Shown here one piece after another: positions 26,588 to 36,173 of a stretch of 64,000 nucleotides of DNA (position 1 is its first letter; each line of letters begins with the position of its first letter). The position numbers and the translations under genes were made by a program. This DNA is from Flavobacterium faecale (GTDB lineage: Bacteria > Bacteroidota > Bacteroidia > Flavobacteriales > Flavobacteriaceae). The notes under the pieces are model-generated. The model was given only the letters and a program-made list of their open reading frames with translations. It had not been told where the DNA came from and made no database searches. The DNA is taken from contig NZ_CP020918.1 in the NCBI RefSeq assembly GCF_003076455.1, forward strand, positions 1,674,001-1,738,000. Direction: 5' to 3'.

Positions 26588-27343
26588 ATGAAAACAAAAT
26601 TAATACTATTATTTGCAATACTTTCAAACTCAATTTTTGCACAATCAATTAATGATTATGCAGCTGTTATTGTACCCACAAAATTTAGTTTTTTGAGCGA
26701 AGAAAACCAATACCGCTTATCGACAATCACCAAATACAATCTGGAGGAAGCTGGTTTTGTTGGTATTTATTCAAATGTAAATTTTGCAGATCAATATCCA
26801 AACCGATGCAGCGTATTAAATCTAGACGTAGTCAAAGATTCTGGTTTTTTGTCTACCAAATTATATATTGAATTCAAAGACTGCTTCGGAAAAGTAATCT
26901 ACACATCAGAGGTAGGTAAGAGTAAAGAAAAAGATTTTGGTGAGGCATACAAAGAAGCTTTAAACAATGCATTCGAGTCTGTAAAAAAATTAGGATACAA
27001 ATACAACGGTAACGCTGGATCAGGAAATGTGGTAGCCGCTACTCCCGCAGTAGTCAAAGAGCAAGTAATGCCAGTTAAGCAAGTCGTAGCCGCACCGGTT
27101 TCTACAGTTGCTGCAACAGTAAACGAGGCAACTTTATACGCACAACCTACAGATACAGGTTATCAACTAATTGACAAAACGCCAAAAGTAGTCATGAAGT
27201 TGATGAAAACCGGTAACCCAAATTCATTCATCGCCATCAAGGGAGACGTACAAGGTATTTTGACATTAAGAGACAATCAATGGTTTTTTGATTCATACCA
27301 AAATGGCGCCTTAGTATCTGAGGTTATAGCAGTAAAATTTTAA
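26588..27343 (+). CDS. Secreted protein of unknown function
   Basis: 251 residues with a signal peptide (MKTKLILLFAILSNSIFAQ). The mature part has a first domain (about 22-140) with VIVPTKFSFLSEENQYRLST, a low-complexity Val/Ala/Pro linker (about 145-180), and a small C-terminal domain with TLYAQPTDTGYQLIDKTP and FIAIKGDVQGILTLRDNQWF. I do not recognise the family. Placed 39 bp after the phosphatase gene on the same strand and facing rarA. Confidence 0.8.
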   Translation: MKTKLILLFAILSNSIFAQSINDYAAVIVPTKFSFLSEENQYRLSTITKYNLEEAGFVGIYSNVNFADQYPNRCSVLNLDVVKDSGFLSTKLYIEFKDCFGKVIYTSEVGKSKEKDFGEAYKEALNNAFESVKKLGYKYNGNAGSGNVVAATPAVVKEQVMPVKQVVAAPVSTVAATVNEATLYAQPTDTGYQLIDKTPKVVMKLMKTGNPNSFIAIKGDVQGILTLRDNQWFFDSYQNGALVSEVIAVKF

Positions 27344-27382
27344 ATAATTGCAGCCAAAAGCAAATGGCCAAGTGCCAAAAGC

Positions 27383-28660
27383 TTAATACCCATATTTATC
27401 TTTCCAGCGGTTTTTCAAAAATTCTCGAGTTGTATTTTCTCGAGAATTTTGCCCTGGATTATACAATACCGTTTTAGATAATTCTTTAGGCAAATATTCT
27501 TGGGTTTCAAAATTGTTTGCATAATCATGTGAGTATTTGTACTCATCACCATACCCCAATTCCTTCATTAATTTCGTTGGTGCATTCCTTAAATGGATAG
27601 GTACCGACAAATCTCCTGTTTGTTTTACTAGTTGTTGTGCATTATTTATCGCCATATAACTACTGTTACTTTTGGGCGAAGTAGCCAAATAAACCGCACA
27701 CTGACTCAATATTATTCTACTTTCAGGATAGCCAATAGTGGTCACCGCCTGAAACGTATTGTTAGCCATAATCAAGGCCGTTGGATTTGCGTTACCAATA
27801 TCTTCACTGGCAGCAATTAGCATTCTGCGAGCAATAAATTTCACATCTTCACCACCTTCTATCATTCGAGCCAGCCAATAGACAGCTCCGTTTGGATCAC
27901 TACCGCGTATTGATTTTATAAAAGCCGAAACGATGTCATAATGCTGTTCACCACTTTTGTCATACAAAACCGTATTTTGTTGTACCAATTGCAAAACCAA
28001 ACTATTCGTGATTTTTATTTCGTCTCCAGCAGAGGCGTTTACGACCAATTCAAAGATATTCAATAACTTACGTCCATCACCACCCGAAAGTCGCATTAGC
28101 GCCTCTGTTTCATCTAATTCTATTTTTTTAGTCTGTAAATAAGGGTCTGTTTTCAGTGCTCGATGCAATAATGACAATAAATCATCCTTTGTAAACGAGT
28201 TTAATATATAGACTTGACAGCGAGACAGCAAAGCGGGAATCACCTCAAAACTCGGGTTTTCGGTCGTGGCACCAATCAAAGTAATCCAACCTTTCTCTAC
28301 AGCGGCCAACAAGGAATCTTGCTGTGATTTGCTAAAACGGTGAATCTCATCAATAAACAAAATCGGGTTTTTGGCTGTAAACAAGCCACCACTTTGTTTC
28401 GCTTTGTCAATCACTTCCCTGATGTCTTTCACACCCGAATTAATGGCGCTAAGTACAAAAAAAGGTCGTTTCGACTCTTGTGCAATGATTTGTGCCAAAG
28501 TCGTTTTTCCTGTGCCAGGAGGTCCCCATAGTAGGAGCGAAGGGATGATTCCTCTTGCAATTTGCTGTGTTAGCGAGCCGTTTGGGCCTACCAAGTGCGA
28601 TTGGCTTATGTAGTCTTCCAACGATTGTGGGCGTATGCGTTCTGCTAAAGGTGCTTCCAT
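27383..28660 (-). CDS. rarA: Replication-associated recombination protein A (AAA+)
   Basis: 425-residue AAA+ ATPase of the RarA/MgsA/WRNIP1 family, acting at stalled replication forks. Walker A GPPGTGKT (46-53), Walker B FIDEIHRF (about 102-109), sensor-1 [12 protein letters not shown] and arginine finger in LLSRCQVY are all visible. The C-terminal half has the MgsA-type segment [19 protein letters not shown] and [13 protein letters not shown]. Length is normal. Single gene, convergent with the secreted protein; no terminator hairpin is obvious between them. Confidence 0.96.
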   Translation of the reverse strand: MEAPLAERIRPQSLEDYISQSHLVGPNGSLTQQIARGIIPSLLLWGPPGTGKTTLAQIIAQESKRPFFVLSAINSGVKDIREVIDKAKQSGGLFTAKNPILFIDEIHRFSKSQQDSLLAAVEKGWITLIGATTENPSFEVIPALLSRCQVYILNSFTKDDLLSLLHRALKTDPYLQTKKIELDETEALMRLSGGDGRKLLNIFELVVNASAGDEIKITNSLVLQLVQQNTVLYDKSGEQHYDIVSAFIKSIRGSDPNGAVYWLARMIEGGEDVKFIARRMLIAASEDIGNANPTALIMANNTFQAVTTIGYPESRIILSQCAVYLATSPKSNSSYMAINNAQQLVKQTGDLSVPIHLRNAPTKLMKELGYGDEYKYSHDYANNFETQEYLPKELSKTVLYNPGQNSRENTTREFLKNRWKDKYGY

Positions 28661-29128
28661 TTGTTTAAATCGGGTATCAAGAATCGTTAATCGTTAATCA
28701 TTTCTACAAAATTAAGCATTCTAAATTTATTTTTAGGAGCTATTTCCTGCTCCCGACGCTTCGAGATGCTATATCTTTTTATTTCGAAAAAAAAATCAAG
28801 AGAAAAAGGATACTGCTCCAACCTGCCTGCCGGCAGGCAGGTCAGGGTTAGGGCAGTTGGTTTAAAAATGAAATTGGTTTTTAACTACTACTTGCAAATT
28901 CAACAAACTACCCCATGAATTTTACAATAGAAAAAGAAAACAGCATTAATGTGGCTCAAAAAAATCAAATTTAATTCATGTGGATTTGAGGAAATAAAAA
29001 TACTTTAAAATAAAATTAGTGCTTTAGCTTCTTAAAAGCAGATGCTCTGAAATATTTAAGAACTATGACAAAATTGCACTAAATTGCGTTTGGAGTCATT
29101 ATTGATTTCCAATCTTCAAATTTATAGC
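28661..29128. other. 468-bp gap before the rhomboid gene, with repeat element
   Basis: Upstream region shared by rarA (leftward) and the rhomboid gene (rightward). It holds a short tandem ATCGTTA motif (about 28683-28698), the GC-rich element at 28735-28865, and an AT-rich remainder with no supported gene or clear promoter box. Confidence 0.6.
28735..28865. repeat. Structured intergenic element (copy B) with 22-bp palindrome
   Basis: A GC-rich island in an AT-rich gap. Positions 28821-28842 form a perfect 22-bp palindrome (GCC/GGC-rich, centre CCGG). To its left lie GGAGCTATTTCCTGCTCCC-like words and a poly-A/T stem; on the minus strand the order GCAGTATCCTT...AAAGATATAG matches the plan of copy A at 20866-20973. 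Confidence 0.5.
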
Positions 29129-29890
29129 ATGACTCACGATTTTAAATATACTAATAGCGTTTGGGCGTTACCACTTTTTTTTGTGCTTTCGCTCTGGATT
29201 GTCTATTGGCTTCAAATACGCTTTGACTTTGATTTTTTTATTCACGGAATATATCCACGCACTTTTTTAGGGTTGCAAGGCGTTGTTTTTAGTCCCTTTA
29301 TTCATTCCGATCTAAGTCATTTGTATAATAATTCGTTACCACTTTTTGTATTACTAGCAGCTTTGCAGTTTTTTTATGCCAAAGAAGCAGCGTCGGTCAT
29401 GGTATTCGGAATCCTATTTTCAGGCTTGGGCACATGGTTAATTGGGCGTTCAAGTTTCCATATTGGAGCCAGCGGATTGATTTATGTCCTTTTCAGTTTT
29501 ATATTTTTTAAGGGGATTATCAGTAAATACTACCGATTGGTTGCCTTGTCACTAACGGTCATCGTAGTGTATGGCGGAATGGTGTGGTATGTTTTTCCAA
29601 AGGGAGACGAAGTAGTTTCATGGGAAGGTCATCTCGCTGGATTTATAACGGGGCTCGTACTAGCTTTTGCTAAGAAAACACCAGACTACCAAAAACCTAT
29701 AAAATATGATTGGGAGCGTCCAGAATATGATCCTAGCGACGATAAATTTATGCAACGCTTCGATGAAAACGGAAATTTTGTTAAGCTCCCGGAACCTGAG
29801 CCTGAGCCCGAACCTTACTTTTATTCTGATTGGAATATTAATTACGAGATTACCGAAAACAAAAAAAACGAATCAGAGCCTGAGCTCTAA
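29129..29890 (+). CDS. Rhomboid family intramembrane serine protease
   Basis: 253 residues from ATG 29129 (MTHDFKYTNSVWAL); a TTG start 45 nt upstream would add a polar stretch with no support. Catalytic residues: Ser115 in GASG and His168 in GHLAG. At least five hydrophobic segments are visible (ALPLFFVLSLWIVYWL; LPLFVLLAALQFF; VMVFGILFSGLGTWLI; LIYVLFSFIFF; LVALSLTVIVVYGGMVW). The C-terminal 60 residues are cytosolic, polar, and include an acidic PEPEPEPEP run. Substrate unknown. Its stop codon lies within a terminator hairpin. Confidence 0.93.
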   Translation: MTHDFKYTNSVWALPLFFVLSLWIVYWLQIRFDFDFFIHGIYPRTFLGLQGVVFSPFIHSDLSHLYNNSLPLFVLLAALQFFYAKEAASVMVFGILFSGLGTWLIGRSSFHIGASGLIYVLFSFIFFKGIISKYYRLVALSLTVIVVYGGMVWYVFPKGDEVVSWEGHLAGFITGLVLAFAKKTPDYQKPIKYDWERPEYDPSDDKFMQRFDENGNFVKLPEPEPEPEPYFYSDWNINYEITENKKNESEPEL

Positions 29891-29898
29891 TTCGTTTT
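29865..29898. terminator. Bidirectional terminator between rhomboid and susD
   Basis: AAAACGAAT...AGAGC (29865-29879) pairs with GCTCT...ATTCGTTTT (29884-29898), with one mismatch. The arm overlaps the rhomboid stop codon. It sits between convergent genes. A close relative of this sequence occurs at 35334-35367. Confidence 0.82.
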
Positions 29899-29936
29899 AT
29901 AGTACTGAATAGGTGAACCTATTAGCTATTTTTCAG

Positions 29937-31496
29937 TTACCAACCTGGATTCTGCTGTGCTGCCAAAGTAGGGTTAGTGTTATTCTCTACTTGTGGTATA
30001 GGCCATAAGAATCTTGTGTCAGCTGCAGGTATTGCTAAGACAGTAAGAGCTCCTGTGTAAGCAGTCCCAAGTGTATAATCAGCAGCTGGTGGAAGTACGT
30101 TAGCATATTTTGCAGGGATTCCTGCGATTGGAGCTAAATTGTCTTTCTCTAAACGTTGAATGTCAGACCATCTTCTTCCTTCCATCAAAAACTCAATTCT
30201 TCTTTCTGTCAAAATAGCATTAATCATTGCGGTTGGTGTGCTTAATGTGGCAGCAGTGTAAGCTTGCGTTGCTGGTGTAGCGAGCGATCTGTTTCTAACT
30301 GAATTTAACAAAGTCAATGCTGTTCCTAAATCAGGAGTTGTTAAACGAGCACTTGCTTCTGCCATGTTTAATACCACCTCTGCATAACGAATCACTGGGG
30401 CACCATCCGTATATGTTGTGATGTCTTTATATTTGTTAGTATACATACGTCCTGATACGTTTTGTACCATTCCGGTTAATGCAGTAGAGTTTCTTCTTTT
30501 ATCGTCACTTAACCAACTTGTATTTCTCCAAATAATTGGGCTAATAGCTACCAATCTACGTCCACCATACATTGAAGCTAATGCTCCATTTGTGGTAGGG
30601 TTAATTGTACTTGTGTGTTGAGTAGAAAAAATAGATTCTGTATTGTTGAAATTATTGGCCAATACAAATACGTCTCCAGGATTTGCTGTCAATGAATACA
30701 AAGTTTTTAACTTGTTCCCCTCTGTAATAACATTTGACCATTCTCTTTTGTGCAAATAAACTCTAGTTTTAAATGCGATAGCAGCACCTTTTGATGCTTT
30801 TGCTATACCTGTAGTTGTGATTTGGTTTTCAGCAGCTGTTAAATCAGCTAGAATTTTAGTGTAACATTCTTCAACAGTATTTCTTGGTTTCAAAACTTCA
30901 GAGTCAATTTCAGCTTGAGTGTTTATCCCTACCTCTCTATAAGGAATTCCTAAATGGCTTGCTGTAGGTGTGAAATTATAACATCTTGCAAAGAAATTTA
31001 AAAGCTCAAAGTGTGTAATTGCACGTAAAAATTTTGCTTGACCAATATAGTCATTACCTACTGCGCTAGTGATTATACCTTGAGCTACAGCAGTGTTAAC
31101 TCCTTCGATCATTAAATTACAACGGTTTATTAAACGGTATCCATCGATCCAATAATACACGTTGTTTGCTGTTGTTGCATCATAAGTCGCAGTGTATGTT
31201 AACTGGTAAAAGGTCCCAGTATTTACTACATCTTCACCTCTACAATCTCCTTGCTCTACAAAAGCAGCTCCCCATAAATACCCTCGACCTCCATTTGTAC
31301 TTGTACTAGTGTACTGTCCTACCGCAGCGGCATTGTATACACCGTTCATGGAAGCAGCAATCAAAGAAGGAGATGTGAAAGCATCAGCTTCAGATATATT
31401 ATTTATTGGGCTAAGCTCTAATAAATTAGACTCTGAGCAGGAATTCATTCCTAAAACTACTGCTGTGAGTATTATGGTTTTAATTATATTTTTCAT
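29937..31496 (-). CDS. SusD/RagB family outer-membrane lipoprotein
   Basis: 519 residues. Lipoprotein signal with Cys20 (MKNIIKTIILTAVVLGMNSC). SusD landmarks: LLELSPINNISEADAF after the lipid anchor, KFLRAITHFELLNFFARCY (TPR-type helices), APVIRYAEVVLNMAEA, and AILTERRIEFLMEGRRWSDIQRLEK near the C-terminus. SusD proteins cap the SusC barrel on the cell surface and bind the nutrient. The gene follows its SusC partner (31508-34588) by 11 bp. No glycoside hydrolase, peptidase or regulator is next to the pair, so the substrate cannot be named. Confidence 0.95.
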   Translation of the reverse strand: MKNIIKTIILTAVVLGMNSCSESNLLELSPINNISEADAFTSPSLIAASMNGVYNAAAVGQYTSTSTNGGRGYLWGAAFVEQGDCRGEDVVNTGTFYQLTYTATYDATTANNVYYWIDGYRLINRCNLMIEGVNTAVAQGIITSAVGNDYIGQAKFLRAITHFELLNFFARCYNFTPTASHLGIPYREVGINTQAEIDSEVLKPRNTVEECYTKILADLTAAENQITTTGIAKASKGAAIAFKTRVYLHKREWSNVITEGNKLKTLYSLTANPGDVFVLANNFNNTESIFSTQHTSTINPTTNGALASMYGGRRLVAISPIIWRNTSWLSDDKRRNSTALTGMVQNVSGRMYTNKYKDITTYTDGAPVIRYAEVVLNMAEASARLTTPDLGTALTLLNSVRNRSLATPATQAYTAATLSTPTAMINAILTERRIEFLMEGRRWSDIQRLEKDNLAPIAGIPAKYANVLPPAADYTLGTAYTGALTVLAIPAADTRFLWPIPQVENNTNPTLAAQQNPGW

Positions 31497-31507
31497 GTTA
31501 TTTATTA

Positions 31508-34500
31508 TTAAAAGTTAACATTTACACCAAATGAAATTGTTTTTGATCTAGGTGTTCCAATGTAATCTACACCAGAATACTGTGTAACTTGGGTATTTTG
31601 CATTTCAGGATTAATTCCAGTATACTTAGTTATCATTACTAATCCTTGTCCTAAAGTATAAATACGAATAGTATCTATTTTTAATTTTTTAGTGATAGAA
31701 GATGGTAGTGTATACCCTAAAGTAATATTATCTAATGAAATGAAATCACCATTTTCTACGAAACGCGTAGTTAAGTGTCCAGTTAAATTTGTAAATGTAT
31801 TTGAACCTCCAACAATTCTAGGAGTCCATCCATCTCCAGGATTTGTAGCACTTTGCCATCTTCCTAAAATTTCAGTTCCATTGTTTGAGAAATCTTGTGT
31901 TACTAAATCTCTACGCGTTGCGTTAAAAATTTTGTTTCCACCGCTAAATCTAAACATGAATCCAAAGTCGAATCCTTTGTAAGTAAAGTTGTTATTCAAA
32001 GCACCATAGTATGTTGGTAAAGTATTACCTAAAACTGATTTATCTTTCGATGCATCCAATGAGCTTGCTGCACCAGTTACACCAGGATTGGCTGGGTCAT
32101 AAACTGTGTATTTCGAAGTATTAGCATTTCCTTCCACTAAAGTATTATCTGCTTTATAGTAAATTGGATTTCCGTTTGTAGCATTTACTCCATAATATCT
32201 ATACCCATAAAGCGCTTTTAATGGCTCACCTTCTCTAATAATGTTGTAGTCATAAAGAATATCTTGTCCGGCAAATAATTTATTTACTTTGTTTTCGATA
32301 AAAGTAACATTAGCAGAAACATTCCAGCTGAAATTTCCTTTAACCAATTTGTAACTAGCACTAAATTCTAGTCCTTTATTATCAAGAGATCCAATATTCT
32401 TATTTACAGTATTAAATGGGATACCAAGTGACGGAGCTGTAGGAGCGGCTAAAATTAACTGATCTACGTTATTCTTAAAGTAGTCAAATGTTAAATTTAC
32501 CTTGTTATTGAATAATCCTAAATCAACTCCAAAATCTGTTTTCTTACTTCTTTCCCATTGCAATTGGTCATTTCCAAATTGAGAATAAGCAATTCCATTC
32601 AAAGTCCCGTAAGGTGAACTTGAAGTAAGTCCTAAGTAAGGGTAATTTCCAATATCAGTATTTCCAACTTCAGAATAGGATCCTCTAATTTTTAAATCAG
32701 AAACTACATCTTTAATTCCTTCCATGAACTTCTCATTAGATATTGTCCATCCTCCAGATACTCCTGTAAAGTTGTTCCATCTTGTAGCTTCACTTAATTT
32801 TGAAATTCCATCTCTACGAATAGATGCTTGGATGAAATATCTCTTAGCGAAGTTATAATTAATACGTCCTACGTAAGACATAATTCCGTTTTGAGTTTGT
32901 GAACCTCCTGAATCTTTTGTAGAATAAGCGTTTGTAATTAAACCTTTGTTGTAGAATTCATTAAGTAATATTTTGCCTTCTCCCCAAAAGTTATCATAAT
33001 TTTGTTTTTGATATTCAGATACTGCAGTTATACCAACAGTGTGATTAGTAGCAAAAGTTTTGTTGTAGTTCAAAATATTTTGCCAGTTGTAGCGTAAGTA
33101 TTCAGTATTGTCATTGTATAAGTACCCTTGGCTTGAAAAACCATCTCCATTAACTGGGTTTAAATATTGAAAACCTTTGTTGATTGAATTATCAATACTT
33201 CCCTGCATTCTAAATTCTAAGTCTGGTGTAATTTTTGCGCTTGCAAATGCACTAGCTAAGATTCTAGTTATTTTAGATGAATATTTATTTTTGTCTAATA
33301 TATACACAATATTAGGTAGGTTGTTTGCAATTGGTATAATGTTATCTGCTTGTCCAACTCTGTTATTTACTAAATCTAGATTGTATCCAATTGCATTGGC
33401 AGCATCATAAATAGGTGTGTTTGGTAGCATTTTTGTTGCTGCGTATATACTTCCAGATAATGCATTACCAGTTGTTCCTCCAGTATTTAATCCGTTGTAT
33501 TCAGTTTTGGTAAGTCCAATGTTTGTTCCAATAGTTAACCATTTTGTTACATTGGCATCCACATTTGTTCTTACAGTATATCGCTTCATATCATTAGCTG
33601 TTGCGATACCTTCCAAATCGCTAGCTCCAAGAGATACATAAAATCTACCTTTATCAGTACCACCACTCATAGACAATGTATTATTTACTTGTGCAGCATT
33701 ACTTTTTAAGGTTGCTTTTTGCCAATCAGTATTATAAGTACTACCTGCGGCATAGTTTCCTTTTTCTTTCGAAATCGTTAAGAAGTCTGGTGTTTGTAGT
33801 AAATCATATAATTTTACAGCATTTGAAAAACCGTAAGAATTATTGAAACTAGTTTTTATTGAACCTTTTTTACCGCTTTTAGTAGTAATCAATACCACTC
33901 CATTTGCAGCTCTCGAGCCATAAATTGCAGTAGCTGCTCCATCTTTTAAGATTTCGTACGATTCAATATCGTTTGGATTGATGTCTCCCAGTCCATTTGT
34001 AGAAGCCACCCCTCCCGTGTCTCCAGTTACAATAGGCACACCATCTACAATTATCAAAGGATATGTTCCACCTGTAATAGAAGCAACTCCTCTAATTCTG
34101 AATATAGGTGCAGCACCTAATATTCCAGAGTTTGTTACCACTTGTACACCCGCAGCACGACCTGCAAGTTGAGACTCGAAACTCGCAGTAACTAAGTTGT
34201 CTAAATCTCTACCTTTAATAGAAGATTGTGATCCCGTTATTTCTCTTTTTTTCTGTGAACCGTATCCAATCAGTACAACTTCATCAAGTTGCTCTGTTGT
34301 AGATTCCATTTTAATGTTCAGCTTTGTTGCTGTAGCCTTAACTTCTTGAGTTTTGTTTCCAATAAAGCTAAAGATCAAAACCTGATTTGGCGCTGCCTTG
34401 ATAGAATACTTTCCATCAATATCAGTCTGTGTTCCAATTTGTGTTCCTTTAATTAACACACTTACCCCTGGGAAAGGTAAACCTGTGTTTTCTGAAACGA

Positions 34501-34588
34501 CTCCCGAAACAATTCTTCCTTGCGCAAATGATAATTGCGTCACAAGTACTAGCATAAGTACTAAGATTCCATGTAAATTTAGCTTCAT
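31508..34588 (-). CDS. SusC/RagA family TonB-linked outer-membrane transporter
   Basis: TonB-dependent barrel that imports a nutrient delivered by SusD. I chose ATG 34588 (MKLNLHGILVLMLVL, signal ending LSFAQ), giving 1026 residues. The frame is open to 34732, but the added 48 residues are Lys-rich and would hide the signal peptide; moreover, the DNA before 34588 resembles that before the other SusC start at 42161. Domains: a carboxypeptidase-D-like repeat (RIVSGVVSENTGLPFPGVSV), the SusC signature DEVVLIGYGSQKKREITG, a plug (IRGVASITGGTYPLIIVDGV) and the barrel ending in ISFGVNVNF. It forms a pair with the following SusD. Confidence 0.95.
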   Translation of the reverse strand: MKLNLHGILVLMLVLVTQLSFAQGRIVSGVVSENTGLPFPGVSVLIKGTQIGTQTDIDGKYSIKAAPNQVLIFSFIGNKTQEVKATATKLNIKMESTTEQLDEVVLIGYGSQKKREITGSQSSIKGRDLDNLVTASFESQLAGRAAGVQVVTNSGILGAAPIFRIRGVASITGGTYPLIIVDGVPIVTGDTGGVASTNGLGDINPNDIESYEILKDGAATAIYGSRAANGVVLITTKSGKKGSIKTSFNNSYGFSNAVKLYDLLQTPDFLTISKEKGNYAAGSTYNTDWQKATLKSNAAQVNNTLSMSGGTDKGRFYVSLGASDLEGIATANDMKRYTVRTNVDANVTKWLTIGTNIGLTKTEYNGLNTGGTTGNALSGSIYAATKMLPNTPIYDAANAIGYNLDLVNNRVGQADNIIPIANNLPNIVYILDKNKYSSKITRILASAFASAKITPDLEFRMQGSIDNSINKGFQYLNPVNGDGFSSQGYLYNDNTEYLRYNWQNILNYNKTFATNHTVGITAVSEYQKQNYDNFWGEGKILLNEFYNKGLITNAYSTKDSGGSQTQNGIMSYVGRINYNFAKRYFIQASIRRDGISKLSEATRWNNFTGVSGGWTISNEKFMEGIKDVVSDLKIRGSYSEVGNTDIGNYPYLGLTSSSPYGTLNGIAYSQFGNDQLQWERSKKTDFGVDLGLFNNKVNLTFDYFKNNVDQLILAAPTAPSLGIPFNTVNKNIGSLDNKGLEFSASYKLVKGNFSWNVSANVTFIENKVNKLFAGQDILYDYNIIREGEPLKALYGYRYYGVNATNGNPIYYKADNTLVEGNANTSKYTVYDPANPGVTGAASSLDASKDKSVLGNTLPTYYGALNNNFTYKGFDFGFMFRFSGGNKIFNATRRDLVTQDFSNNGTEILGRWQSATNPGDGWTPRIVGGSNTFTNLTGHLTTRFVENGDFISLDNITLGYTLPSSITKKLKIDTIRIYTLGQGLVMITKYTGINPEMQNTQVTQYSGVDYIGTPRSKTISFGVNVNF

Positions 34589-35330
34589 TTTAATTCGTTT
34601 TAAATTAGCATTCGAATGTCTTAATAATTTGTTAATAATACTAGCGTGTTTTTTAAGTATTTTTTGCTTAAGTGATTTAAAATGGATTTTTATTAATTCT
34701 ATATTTTTTCTAGATTTTTTATTCAGTTTCAAATTTTAAAGGGTAAAATAAAACAGTATTCTTATTGTTTTAACACAATAATTATTGGTTATGATTATCT
34801 ATTTGTTTTTTAAGTAGTAAATTGATTATGTATTAATAATCGGTGTAAGATCTAGTCCGATTTAAAAAGCGTCTTTAAATTATAATTCTACTTTTTCCTA
34901 GAAAAAAAGTGATTTTATTTGGACCATAATTAGATTGCCTTTGCTAGGTTTTGTTTAACAAAAGTTATAGATACTATGTCTATTTCAAGGGTGTAAGGGT
35001 ATTGATAAGTTCTGGTTTCTGAGATCAAAAAAGGCTAATTATGTTTATAAATCATATACCTCAATACTTTTAATTTAACTGTTCTTAAGCTAAATATGAA
35101 CAATCTTAAAGTAGGGGAGTAACGGAAGGTTATTGTTGTAAATATGTCTAGAAAACGGTACATTTAAGTGTTAAATCGGGATAGGTAAAACTATTAAACT
35201 AGTAGAACGGGGAAGTACTTATGTTTATTAAAGAGTCATCTAGTTTGGTCTAAATGTTACACATTTGCAACATTGGGATTTATATATTTTAGACGAAAAA
35301 AATCTGTAAGCTTTGATTTTATATTTCAAT
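34589..35330. other. Long AT-rich upstream region of the first susCD pair
   Basis: About 740 bp with no supported gene on either strand. The 60 bp next to the susC start resemble the matching region before the second susC (42162-42210): both read ATTTTAAT...TTTT.AATTAG...TCTTAAT. No perfect TAnnTTTG box with -33 partner was found on the minus strand, so the promoter is not located. Confidence 0.55.
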
Positions 35331-35333
35331 AAA

Positions 35334-35367
35334 AAAACGAACCAAAGCCCAAGCTCTAATTCGTTTT
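35334..35367 (-). terminator. Probable terminator after rlmB
   Basis: AAAACGAA (35334-35341) pairs with TTCGTTTT (35360-35367), with a weak inner AGC/GCT stem. An A run at 35331-35337 gives U residues on the minus strand. It shares the string AGCTCTAATTCGTTTTAT with the hairpin at 29865-29898. Confidence 0.6.
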
Positions 35368-35422
35368 ATATTATATTTATATCCCTAGGAAAATAAGCCC
35401 TTGTCGGGAAGAATAGTCTGAT

Positions 35423-36157
35423 TTATTGTCTTTGTCTTACAGCTTCGTATAAAAAGGCACCGCAAGCGACAGAAACATTTAATGAACCAATTGTTCCAAA
35501 CATAGGTAACTTTGCTTTCTCATCAACTATTTTTAGAACGGATGGGTTTACACCTCGATCTTCTGATCCCATGATTATTGCTACGCCTTCGGTTAATGAT
35601 ATCTCAAAAATGTTTTTATCTGTTTTTTCAGTAGCAGCAACGGTTTTGATTCCGCTAGCTTGCAATAAGAAGATGGCATCTTTAATATGTTCTACTTTAC
35701 AAATCGGAATATTAAAAACGGCACCTGCTGATGTTTTAACAGTGTCTCCATTTACAGGAGCAGAACCTGATTTTTGTACAATGATTCCATTTACACCTGT
35801 ACACTCTGCAGTACGGATAATAGCGCCAAAATTACGAGCATCTGATATTTGATCCAGAATTAAAAACAAAGGTGCTTTTCCATTTTCTAGTACTGTCTCA
35901 ATCAAAGTTTCAAGGTCAAAAAATGAAATAGGAGATACACTAGCAACGGCACCTTGGTGGTTGTTTGGGGTAAGTCGGTTTAGCTTTTCAACAGGAACAT
36001 ATGAGAAGTTAATGTTGCCTCGTTTCAAAACTTTCATTAAGTCTTTCATTAGCTCACCAGAAGCTTCTTTTTGAATGTATACTTTATCAACTGTTGCACC
36101 TGCTTGAATTGCTTCAATTATTGCTCTTATTCCAAATATTTGATGTTCTTTTTCCAT
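35423..36157 (-). CDS. rlmB: 23S rRNA (guanosine-2'-O-)-methyltransferase RlmB
   Basis: 244-residue SPOUT-class (TrmH/SpoU) methyltransferase. RlmB methylates the 2'-O of G2251 in 23S rRNA. N-terminal substrate-binding domain (IFGIRAIIEAIQAG), then SPOUT motifs ISDARNFGAIIRTAECTGVN, VAIIMGSEDRGVNPS and the C-terminal knot GSLNVSVACGAFLYEAVRQ. The length and the EKEHQIFGIRAI start fit. The gene lies between two unrelated Sus loci, and the ATG is only four bases from a -7 box. Confidence 0.94.
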   Translation of the reverse strand: MEKEHQIFGIRAIIEAIQAGATVDKVYIQKEASGELMKDLMKVLKRGNINFSYVPVEKLNRLTPNNHQGAVASVSPISFFDLETLIETVLENGKAPLFLILDQISDARNFGAIIRTAECTGVNGIIVQKSGSAPVNGDTVKTSAGAVFNIPICKVEHIKDAIFLLQASGIKTVAATEKTDKNIFEISLTEGVAIIMGSEDRGVNPSVLKIVDEKAKLPMFGTIGSLNVSVACGAFLYEAVRQRQ

Positions 36158-36161
36158 GATG

Positions 36162-36169
36162 CAAATATA
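36162..36169 (-). promoter_or_regulatory. -7 box of rlmB
   Basis: The minus strand reads TATATTTG (TAnnTTTG), ending 4 nt before the rlmB ATG, so transcription would begin at or beside the start codon. No -33 TTG at normal spacing; the upstream DNA is occupied by a terminator hairpin. Confidence 0.4.
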
Positions 36170-36173
36170 TAAA

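Noticed and set aside
27344..27382. Repeated GCCAAAAGC words between the secreted protein and rarA
   Set aside because: Two copies 21 bp apart do not form a hairpin with a U run; too short to call a repeat family or terminator.
34589..34732. 48-residue N-terminal extension of the first SusC
   Set aside because: It would place a Lys-rich stretch before a normal signal peptide; the DNA resembles the untranslated leader of the second susC.
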